DNA of 15,477 bases. It comes from Pontiella desulfatans (GTDB lineage: Bacteria > Verrucomicrobiota > Kiritimatiellia > Kiritimatiellales > Pontiellaceae). The position numbers and the translations under genes are program-made. Where the stretch lies: positions 1 to 15,477 of the forward strand of contig JARFRL010000252.1 of NCBI GenBank assembly GCA_029287275.1. The letters are read 5' to 3'. Positions 1 through 5,852 of the stretch are shown here, piece by piece. The notes below the pieces were generated by a model, which made no database searches, was not told the origin of the DNA, and saw only the letters and a list, made by a program, of their open reading frames with translations. How positions within the stretch are numbered: the first letter of the stretch is position 1; every line of letters begins with the position of its first letter.

Positions 1-270
1 CTCCTGGCTCCGGGTGTTCAGCGCGTGGGTGAGCTCGCGGCAGTAGTGTACCAACGGAGACCCGTTTTCGGTCCAGATTTCCTGGTAGGCCTCGGCCGAT
101 TGCGCCGGCCGTTTGGGAAGAATCGCCCAGTGCACCAGCGCGTACCGCAACGGGAACGGCAGGTCGATCACGTAAGGATCCATCAGGAACTCTTTGAGAT
201 AGGCGCGTACTTCCGGTTCGGTGGGGCCGTCCGGCGAACCGGTGTTCATCAATAAAAATCCACGTTTCAT
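1..270 (-). CDS. hemH: Ferrochelatase, N-terminal part (runs off the window)
   Basis: Ferrochelatase inserts Fe2+ into protoporphyrin IX, the last step of protoheme synthesis. The 90 codons visible begin MKRGFLLMNTGSP and continue with PTEPEVRAYLKEFL, DPYVIDLP and ENGSPL. This matches the start of bacterial HemH proteins (GILL-N-GTPD-PT, YLK-FL-D, GSPL). The catalytic His/Glu region lies beyond the window edge. The ATG at 270 places the glycine-rich start exactly as in the family. No strong ribosome binding site is seen, only a weak GGACGG. The gene lies 34 bases downstream of hemY on the same strand, so co-transcription is likely. The gap contains a short repeated CACGAAG element. The gene is incomplete only because the window ends; no frameshift is seen. 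Identity is confident. Confidence 0.92.
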   Translation of the reverse strand, partial: MKRGFLLMNTGSPDGPTEPEVRAYLKEFLMDPYVIDLPFPLRYALVHWAILPKRPAQSAEAYQEIWTENGSPLVHYCRELTHALNTRSQE

Positions 271-284
271 AATACCGTCCATTT

Positions 285-314
285 TAACCACGAAGACACG
301 AAGCTCACGAAGCC
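285..314. repeat. Triple CACGAAG short repeat between hemY and hemH
   Basis: The heptamer CACGAAG occurs three times, at 289-295, 297-303 and 306-312, separated by one and two bases and preceded by TTTTAAC. The third copy covers the hemY stop codon, so the element extends into the end of that gene. Short CACGAAG-type arrays preceded by TTAAC are, from memory, dispersed intergenic repeats in several PVC and other environmental bacterial genomes. No other copy was noticed in this window. Its function is unknown. Confidence 0.6.
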
Positions 315-1675
315 GTGCCGGGTGTTCTTTGAGTCGTCGTGTTTATTTCTTCCGCGATCCGTTCAGCGACGTCGAGGCCGGAGACGATGGAGTTGGAGAC
401 GGAGATGCCGTCGCGGTAGTGCCCCGCGAAATGGACGCCCGCGAACTCGGTTTCGATTTTTTTCATGTGGTTCAACTGGTTCTCGTAGCCCACGACGTAC
501 TGCGGAATCGCTTTCGGCCAAATGGTGATGTTCCGGTAGTCCGGCTCCGCGTCCAGACCGAGCAATTCGCGCAGGTCCTTCAAAACGTTCGCGACGATTT
601 CCTCTTCGTTCATCAACGCCCGTTCCGGCGCGCGCGCGCCGCCCACGAACACGGTCAGCAACGCCATGCCGCCGGGCGCGCGGCCCTCGAAAATGGAGGA
701 GGGAAACAGGGCGCCCAGCGAGAAGCGGTTTTCCACTTCGGGGATCAGCATGCCGAAGCCGTTGAGTTGATGGCGGAAGTCGTTTACGCCGAAGCCGAGC
801 GAGACGGAGGCCACGGGCGGATAATAAATCTCGTCGAACACGCCGAGGTCGAACGGCGTCGCGAGTTTCGTTTGCGCGTGTGTCGGCAACGCGAGCACGA
901 CGTCGGAAAAGAACTCGCCGTTCAGGTCCCACGCGCCGTCTTTCATTTGAGTCAGCCCCGCGACCGGCGTGTTCCGCCGAACCGCGGCGCCCAGCTTCTC
1001 GGCGAGTTGGTTCGGCAACACCTCCATGCCGTCGTCGAACGTGAACATGCGCGCGTCTTTCGACGCGGTCTCGGCGCGTTTTTTCCGTTCCTTCGCGCCC
1101 TTGATCGCGCCTTTGATGAGGGAGCCATAGTCTTGTTCCAATTCGTACAGCTTGGGAAAGGCGCGCGCGACGGAGAGCTCTTCCGGTCGGCCCGCGTAGA
1201 CGCCGCTGACGAAGGGGTTGATGGCGTAGTCGAGAAACTCGCGGCCGAGCCGGCGGAGGACGAAATCGGCGAGGCTTTCTTGCTCGTTCGATTTCGATTT
1301 GATGAACGGTTCCTTTAGCAGGCGTAGTTTCGCTTTCGCGGAAAACGCTTTCGAGGAGATCAACGCGGGCGGCGAGGTCGGCAACGCGATCGGTTGGCCG
1401 TCGCGCACGATGAAGCGGTTGTTGGCCTCGGGCTTCGCGGGCAGCTTGTTGCCTTCGAGGCCGAGACGGGCGATCAGTTTTCCGATGTTCGGATGCGTAT
1501 CGAGAATCGAGTTCGGCCCGCGCTCGACGAGAAAGCCTTCTTCGCGGATCGTGCTGATGCAACCGCCGACGCGCTCCGAAGCCTCGAAGACCACGCACTC
1601 GATCCCGCGCGTTTTCAACTCGAACGCCGCGGCGAGCCCGGTGATTCCCGCGCCAATGATGGCTACTTTTCGCAT
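305..1675 (-). CDS. hemY: Protoporphyrinogen oxidase, HemY/PgoX flavoprotein type
   Basis: This 456-residue FAD enzyme oxidises protoporphyrinogen IX (or, in some lineages, coproporphyrinogen III) by six electrons. The N-terminus has the Rossmann dinucleotide motif GAGITG at residues 8-13, an acidic residue E31 at the end of the second beta strand, and RVGG at 35-38. ERGPNS follows at about 51-56. The C-terminal FAD signature is at about 414-443 (HFAGHYRDG, then NSIVSGLDVAERI). Length fits the monomeric HemY family; it is often named hemG in PVC genomes although unrelated to E. coli HemG. The ATG at 1675 sits directly before the Rossmann strand. There is no Shine-Dalgarno sequence; TAAAAC lies six bases upstream. 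hemH follows 34 bases downstream. In Chlamydiae hemE-hemN are directly followed by this gene, as I recall, whereas here two reversed lipoprotein genes lie between. Confidence 0.9.
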   Translation of the reverse strand: MRKVAIIGAGITGLAAAFELKTRGIECVVFEASERVGGCISTIREEGFLVERGPNSILDTHPNIGKLIARLGLEGNKLPAKPEANNRFIVRDGQPIALPTSPPALISSKAFSAKAKLRLLKEPFIKSKSNEQESLADFVLRRLGREFLDYAINPFVSGVYAGRPEELSVARAFPKLYELEQDYGSLIKGAIKGAKERKKRAETASKDARMFTFDDGMEVLPNQLAEKLGAAVRRNTPVAGLTQMKDGAWDLNGEFFSDVVLALPTHAQTKLATPFDLGVFDEIYYPPVASVSLGFGVNDFRHQLNGFGMLIPEVENRFSLGALFPSSIFEGRAPGGMALLTVFVGGARAPERALMNEEEIVANVLKDLRELLGLDAEPDYRNITIWPKAIPQYVVGYENQLNHMKKIETEFAGVHFAGHYRDGISVSNSIVSGLDVAERIAEEINTTTQRTPGTAS

Positions 1676-1952
1676 GCGGATGTTTTACTCGAAAAACGCG
1701 GCAAATGGCCACTCCAAACGGTTGTGGTTTTCATTCGAACGCCTCGCGCGGCGCGCGTGGGTTCGCTCATTACGCGCTTCGAAAATCTTCGATAAAAACA
1801 CGTCCGACGCGTGAATTATTCCTTGCGCGAAAATCAACACGTTCTTATTCTCTTTCTCGTGAAAGGATAAAGCGCTTCATCAGTGCGATATCGAACGGAC
1901 GTGTGCCCGTGGCGCCTGAAAAGCGCGTGACTCACAACACGAGGGATATGAC

Positions 1953-2780
1953 ATGTATGCCAAGCATAAATATCCGTTAGTATTCGCCGCCGCGCAAGCC
2001 GTGCTTGTCGCCTCGGTATTTTTGACCGGATGCCAAACGGCCAAAACCCCATCCGCGGAAGAAGACGCGGCCGCTGAGGCTGAACAGACCGAAATGAGTG
2101 AACCGGTTGGGCGCGAATCGATGACCGTTCAGGTCGATGGCGCCGATTCAACACGCAGCGGCGACACCCTGACCATCGACTATCCTGTTTTGCAGGATAA
2201 AAACCAGCGCGTTCCCGACTGGGCCATCAACCCGGCCATGGGCGGAGTGGTCGGCGCCGTGGGCGTCGCTTCCGAGAAAGGACTCGGTGTGCGTGAACAG
2301 CTGGATGAAGCCCGGTTGTCCGGTCGTCTGGAGCTGGCCAGCATGTTGGAGACCCGCCTGCAGACCGTGGGCCGTTCAGCGCTGGAAGAAAACCTGATGG
2401 CCACCGCGGAAGGCCGCGGCGAGAACTCGCGCAGGAACACGCTCGGAGTGGATCGGGATATTCTCGATATCGTTCTGGCCGGGAGCCGACAGCGGGCGCT
2501 GTGGTTCGATCCTGAAACCGGCGAGTGTTTCGTCTGGATGGTTCTCGATGGCGGCGTGCTTTCGCAGGCGCTGCATTATGTCGTGGATGATCTGTCGATC
2601 TTCATCGCCGACACGCCGATCGCCGCGGAATACAAACCGGTACGCGCGAAACTGGCCCCGCCGACCATCGTGGTTGAAGCGGCGGAAGCCGCGCCGCCCC
2701 CGCCGAAGGAACCGGTTGAGCGACTGGAGGAAAGTCTGAAGCCGATTGAAAGCGTTCCGATTAAGACCGAAGGCTCCTGA
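1953..2780 (+). CDS. Putative outer-membrane lipoprotein with LPP20-like domain
   Basis: The protein has 275 residues. It begins with a signal peptide ending in the lipobox LTGC (residues 24-27), so Cys27 should be lipidated. A low-complexity acidic linker follows (PSAEEDAA at 33-40). The central part, about residues 85-215, has the pattern of LPP20/FlgP-type lipoproteins: VPDW at 87-90, then a Gly/Val-rich GAVGVA strand, a long amphipathic helix (LDEARLSGRLELASMLETRL), and a late WFDPETGECFVWMVLD strand pair. The tail has a PPPP run and the motif VERLEESLKPIESVP (255-269), which recurs in the next gene. The ATG at 1953 follows a GAGGG at 1941-1945. The gene starts divergently from hemY and is followed 41 bases later by a second lipoprotein gene. 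LPP20-family functions are poorly known (envelope, flagellar or surface roles). Lipoprotein status is confident; the domain call is moderate. Confidence 0.75.
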   Translation: MYAKHKYPLVFAAAQAVLVASVFLTGCQTAKTPSAEEDAAAEAEQTEMSEPVGRESMTVQVDGADSTRSGDTLTIDYPVLQDKNQRVPDWAINPAMGGVVGAVGVASEKGLGVREQLDEARLSGRLELASMLETRLQTVGRSALEENLMATAEGRGENSRRNTLGVDRDILDIVLAGSRQRALWFDPETGECFVWMVLDGGVLSQALHYVVDDLSIFIADTPIAAEYKPVRAKLAPPTIVVEAAEAAPPPPKEPVERLEESLKPIESVPIKTEGS

Positions 2781-2821
2781 TTGAAGAAGCAACGCTAGAA
2801 CAACCCAACCCAGGAAATATT

Positions 2822-3190
2822 ATGATGGTTGAACGAAAAACCAATCCGGCGTTGTATGCCTCCGCGCTGGCGGGCGTCCTCGCCCTGTTCGTGTTCTCCG
2901 GGTGTGAAAGCTCGCCGTCGGCGGAAGACGCCGCGACGCCGGAGACCAGTCAGGCGGATGCTGATTCGGCCGTGATGGTGGAAACCCCCGCGGAAAATGA
3001 CGCCGCTTCGGAAACCCAGGCAACGCCTGACCCGCGCGTGAAGAAAGCTAAGAAGGCCGAGACGGACGTGGCCGTGAACACGGGGCCCGGCGATGGGCCG
3101 CCCCCGGCCGCGGAAACCAAAAGCAAGGTCGAGGAAATGGAGCGGAGTCTGGCTCCGTTGGAGGCCGTGCCGGCCACTCCGCCGTCCTGA
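2822..3190 (+). CDS. Small putative lipoprotein related at both ends to its neighbour
   Basis: This 122-residue protein has a signal peptide with lipobox FSGC (residues 25-28); Cys28 is the predicted lipidation site. The mature part is almost entirely Ala, Glu, Asp, Pro, Ser and Thr, and is probably disordered, with a basic patch KKAKKAE in the middle and a GPPPAAE stretch. Just after the lipobox it has PSAEDAA, echoing PSAEEDAA of the upstream lipoprotein. Near the C-terminus VEEMERSLAPLEAVP (103-117) parallels VERLEESLKPIESVP there, with 9 of 15 positions identical. It has no counterpart of the LPP20-like domain. AGGAA at 2812-2816 lies five bases before the ATG at 2822; the following ATG at 2825 is an alternative start. 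It probably forms a two-gene operon with 1953-2780. Function is not recognised; a partner or spacer lipoprotein in the same complex is a guess. Confidence 0.7.
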   Translation: MMVERKTNPALYASALAGVLALFVFSGCESSPSAEDAATPETSQADADSAVMVETPAENDAASETQATPDPRVKKAKKAETDVAVNTGPGDGPPPAAETKSKVEEMERSLAPLEAVPATPPS

Positions 3191-3206
3191 ACAACGCGAA
3201 TGGGAA

Positions 3207-3298
3207 CCCGGTCTCGGACCGAGGCTACAGGTGTGGCCGAGGTCCCCGGCCTCGTTCCGGAGGAAGGGAATTCGGATCGCGTCTCGTTCGGTTCCGGA
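3207..3298. repeat. Hairpin-rich spacer between converging genes
   Basis: This is part of the 152-base gap between the ends of the second lipoprotein gene and hemN. It contains an inverted repeat CTCGG-A-CCGAG (3213-3223), a second one CGAGG/CCTCG (3238-3242 and 3250-3254), and a direct repeat GTTCCGGA (3254-3261 and 3291-3298). No T-run follows either hairpin, so a standard intrinsic terminator is not supported, although it may help end transcription from both sides. The structure could also be a dispersed intergenic repeat. Confidence 0.35.
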
Positions 3299-3342
3299 CA
3301 GTGGATTTCCGCGCGGAACCCGTCGGTGGAACCTCGTCTACA

Positions 3343-4689
3343 TTAGACCGTTTGGGAATAGCGCCCTTTGCGCTGGTCGGCTTGGAGATAGGCGTCGAAG
3401 CGCATCGCGATGATTCGGACGAAAAGGCGGCCGAGCGGGGTGACGCGCAGGCCGGTCGGTTCGCGGATCAGAAGGCCGTCGACCTCGAGGTCGTCGAGCG
3501 AGGCGATGTCGGTTTTGAAATAGTCGGAGAAATCGACGCCGATCTCGTCCGACACCGCGGCGTAGTCCACGTAAAGGTCGCACATGATCCGCATGATGGC
3601 GTGGTAGCGGATCTGGTCTTCTTCGGTCATGGCGTAGCCGCGGGCGATGGGGAGTACGCCCGCGTCGAGGTCGGCGTGATAGTCCGCGAGTTCCTTGTGG
3701 TTCTGGTGGTAGCGCCCCGCGGCGTGGGAGATGGCGGACATGCCGAAGCCGTGGAGGTCGACGCCCTTGAGCGTGCTGTAGCCTTGGAAGTTGCGCTGCA
3801 GGGTTCCGTTCGCGAGGGCCTTCGCCATCGCGTCGTCGGGTTTCGCGAAGTGGTCCATGCCGATGTAAACGTAGCCGGCGTCGGTCAGCCTTTGGATGGT
3901 GAGCTGGAGCAGGCGCATTTTCATTTCCGCGTCGGGGAGCAGGAGCTCGTAGCTTTTCTGGAAGGATTTGATCCAGGGGATGTGCGCGTAGCTGTAGATC
4001 GCGAAGCGGTCGGGCGCGAACGTCAGGACTTCATCGAGGGTTCGGTTGAACGATTCGACCGTCTGGTTGGGCAGGCCGTAGATGAGGTCGAAGTTGATCG
4101 ACTCCATGCCGCCGTCGCGCAGCCAAGCGGTTTTTTCCGCGATCATTTCGAGCGGTTGAACGCGCGCGATGGTTTGCTGCACTTCGGGGCAGGTGTCCTG
4201 CACGCCGAGCGAGGCGCGGTTGAAGCCGGCCGTCCGCAACGCCGCGAGCTTGTCTTTCGTGAGGGAGCGCGGATCGATCTCCACTCCGGCCTCGACGACT
4301 TCCGCCAAGGGAAAGGTGTCGCGGATGAGTTGGCCGATCCGCTCGATTTCCGCGGGTTGGAAGAAGGTGGGCGTGCCGCCGCCCAGCTGAACCTGAATCA
4401 CTTCGGAGCCCACCGGAACGAACGCGGCGCGCAACGCGAGTTCTTTTTCCAGATAGCCGAGATAGTTCGCGCCGCGGGACAAGTCGTTCGTGACGATGTT
4501 GGTGCAGCCGCAGTAGAGGCATTGCGTGGAGCAGAACGGCAAATGAAAATAGAGCGAGAGCGGGCCCGCGGCGCCGACGGCCATTTCGGGATGGTCGGTG
4601 AAATGCGTCGCCGGTGGATACGAGGTGTAGCGCGGTCCGGGTTGGTTGTATTTCCGGAGTTGCTCTAGGTTGACGTGCACGCCGCTCAT
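3343..4689 (-). CDS. hemN: Oxygen-independent coproporphyrinogen III oxidase (radical SAM)
   Basis: HemN oxidatively decarboxylates two propionate side chains of coproporphyrinogen III, without oxygen, using S-adenosylmethionine and a 4Fe-4S cluster. The 448-residue protein has the radical-SAM signature PFCSTQCLYCGC with Cys53, Cys57, Cys60 and Cys62, the CX3CX2CXC form of true HemN. Upstream is the HemN-specific PRYTSYPPA (19-27); the SAM-binding GGGTPTFF follows. The full-length C-terminal HemN domain includes GMDHFAKPDD, GYSTLKG and GFGMSAIS. These features favour a genuine coproporphyrinogen dehydrogenase over the related heme chaperone HemW. The ATG at 4689 overlaps the hemE stop codon as ATGA, implying translational coupling. 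The stop is TAA at 3343-3345. Acts in the cytoplasm. Confidence is high. Confidence 0.95.
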   Translation of the reverse strand: MSGVHVNLEQLRKYNQPGPRYTSYPPATHFTDHPEMAVGAAGPLSLYFHLPFCSTQCLYCGCTNIVTNDLSRGANYLGYLEKELALRAAFVPVGSEVIQVQLGGGTPTFFQPAEIERIGQLIRDTFPLAEVVEAGVEIDPRSLTKDKLAALRTAGFNRASLGVQDTCPEVQQTIARVQPLEMIAEKTAWLRDGGMESINFDLIYGLPNQTVESFNRTLDEVLTFAPDRFAIYSYAHIPWIKSFQKSYELLLPDAEMKMRLLQLTIQRLTDAGYVYIGMDHFAKPDDAMAKALANGTLQRNFQGYSTLKGVDLHGFGMSAISHAAGRYHQNHKELADYHADLDAGVLPIARGYAMTEEDQIRYHAIMRIMCDLYVDYAAVSDEIGVDFSDYFKTDIASLDDLEVDGLLIREPTGLRVTPLGRLFVRIIAMRFDAYLQADQRKGRYSQTV

Positions 4690-5729
4690 TCGAAGTTCTG
4701 GACCGTTTCGGCGATGGCTTGGATCGCGGCGATGTCGGCTTCGGGCGGAACGCCATGGCCGAGGTTGAAGATGAATCCATCGCGGCCGCGCATGGATTCG
4801 CAGATCCGCCGCGCTTCCTCGGCGGCGGACTCGGGCTTCGCGAGGAGCAGGGCCGGGTCGAGGTTGCCTTGCACGGCGACGTCCGCGGGAATGGTGTCCG
4901 CGACGTCGCGCAAATCGATCGACCAGTCGATGCCGAGCGCGTCGCCGCCGGTCTTGACGACTTGGCGCCAGTTGTGGTGCACGTTCCGCGCGAAGACGAT
5001 GGTGGGCGCCTCGCCCGCGATCGCGTCGATGATCTGTTGCATCCAAAGCCCGGAGATCTTCCACCACAAGTGGGGCGCGAGCGTACCGCCTTGGCTGTCG
5101 AAGAGTTGGATGACGTCCGCGCCCGCGGCGATTTGGGCTTTCACGTAGGTGATCGTCGCTTCGGTGATTTTCTCGAGCAGCGTGAAAAAGAGTTTGGGTT
5201 CGTCGTGCAGCATGGCGCGCGAGCGCAGATTCTCGCGCGAGCTTCCGCCTTCGACCATGAACGACGCGAGCGTCCAGGGCGATCCGGCGAAGCCGATAAT
5301 GGCGCGTTCGTCGCCGAGCTCCTCGCGGGTGACTTTGATCGCCTCGGGGGTGTAGCCGATGTGGTCGAGCACGCGGGTCGGATCGAGCCGGTCGACGTCG
5401 GCTTTCGAGTCGAGCGAGAAATCGACCTGGACGCCGCCTTGATCGAGCAGTTCGTATTTCGCGCCCATGGCTTCCGCGATGACGAGGATGTCTGAGAAGA
5501 TGACGGCCGCGTCGAATCCGAAACGGCGAATGGGTTGCAACGTGACTTCCGCGGCCAATCGGGGGTCGCGCACGAGCTCGGTGAACTTGCGGGTTTCCTT
5601 GAGTTCGCGGTATTCCGGGAGCGAGCGTCCGGCCTGCCGCATCATCCAGATGGGCGGGCGGTCGACGGTTTGGCAGGTGACGGCGCGGACGAAGCGCTCT
5701 CGGCAAGTCATACTGGTTTCATCGTTCAT
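4686..5729 (-). CDS. hemE: Uroporphyrinogen III decarboxylase
   Basis: HemE converts uroporphyrinogen III to coproporphyrinogen III by four decarboxylations in the cytoplasm. With the start used here the protein has 347 residues, normal for the family. It shows the signature PPIWMMRQAGRSLPEY near residues 25-40 with the substrate-binding arginines R31 and R35. FSDILVIAEAMG contains the catalytic Asp at position 80. GDALGIDW, VQGNLDP and GHGVPPEAD close to the C-terminus complete the pattern. Three starts are possible: GTG at 5735, ATG at 5729 and ATG at 5711. None has a good Shine-Dalgarno sequence; 5729 is chosen as the first ATG before the conserved region. The stop overlaps the hemN start by four bases, so hemE-hemN form one transcription unit. 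Identity is firm; the start is uncertain by a few codons. Confidence 0.95.
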   Translation of the reverse strand: MNDETSMTCRERFVRAVTCQTVDRPPIWMMRQAGRSLPEYRELKETRKFTELVRDPRLAAEVTLQPIRRFGFDAAVIFSDILVIAEAMGAKYELLDQGGVQVDFSLDSKADVDRLDPTRVLDHIGYTPEAIKVTREELGDERAIIGFAGSPWTLASFMVEGGSSRENLRSRAMLHDEPKLFFTLLEKITEATITYVKAQIAAGADVIQLFDSQGGTLAPHLWWKISGLWMQQIIDAIAGEAPTIVFARNVHHNWRQVVKTGGDALGIDWSIDLRDVADTIPADVAVQGNLDPALLLAKPESAAEEARRICESMRGRDGFIFNLGHGVPPEADIAAIQAIAETVQNFE

Positions 5730-5738
5730 AGGCACGCT

Positions 5739-5767
5739 GTTATGCCATAGGCCGGAAAGGTGATCAA
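5739..5767 (-). promoter_or_regulatory. Candidate sigma-70-type promoter of hemE-hemN
   Basis: On the minus strand TTGATC (5762-5767) and CATAAC (5739-5744) are separated by 17 bases, each matching the -35 and -10 consensus at four of six positions. The first transcribed base would fall within a few bases of the hemE ATG at 5729, giving a leaderless or nearly leaderless message. This would agree with the missing ribosome binding site. The match is modest and unproven. Confidence 0.35.
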
Positions 5768-5852
5768 ATTCATTAGTTATGGTTCCGTTCCTTCGGCCCG
5801 CGGGCTTGTTTCGCGGCGGCGAAGGGGTTGCCCGCTTTCGGGGGCGACGGAA

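Noticed and set aside
1676..1952. Possible RNA gene in the divergent spacer between hemY and the LPP20-like lipoprotein
   Set aside because: No tRNA-like cloverleaf, riboswitch signature or strong stem was found; only weak promoter-like hexamers.
3301..4668. Long plus-strand open frame (455 codons)
   Set aside because: It lies antisense to hemN, which carries all family motifs; the frame is Arg/Val/Glu/Asp-rich, as expected from the reverse of GC-rich coding DNA.
4690..5706. Apparent 787-residue minus-strand fusion protein ending with HemN
   Set aside because: The part before 4689 is an out-of-frame, Arg-rich reading of hemE; the true hemN start overlaps the hemE stop as ATGA.
5796..5805. 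GCCCGCGGGC palindrome followed by TTGTTT as a terminator
   Set aside because: The palindrome leaves no proper loop, the T-tract is broken and is on the plus strand, where no gene ends; for ppc on the minus strand no T-run follows.
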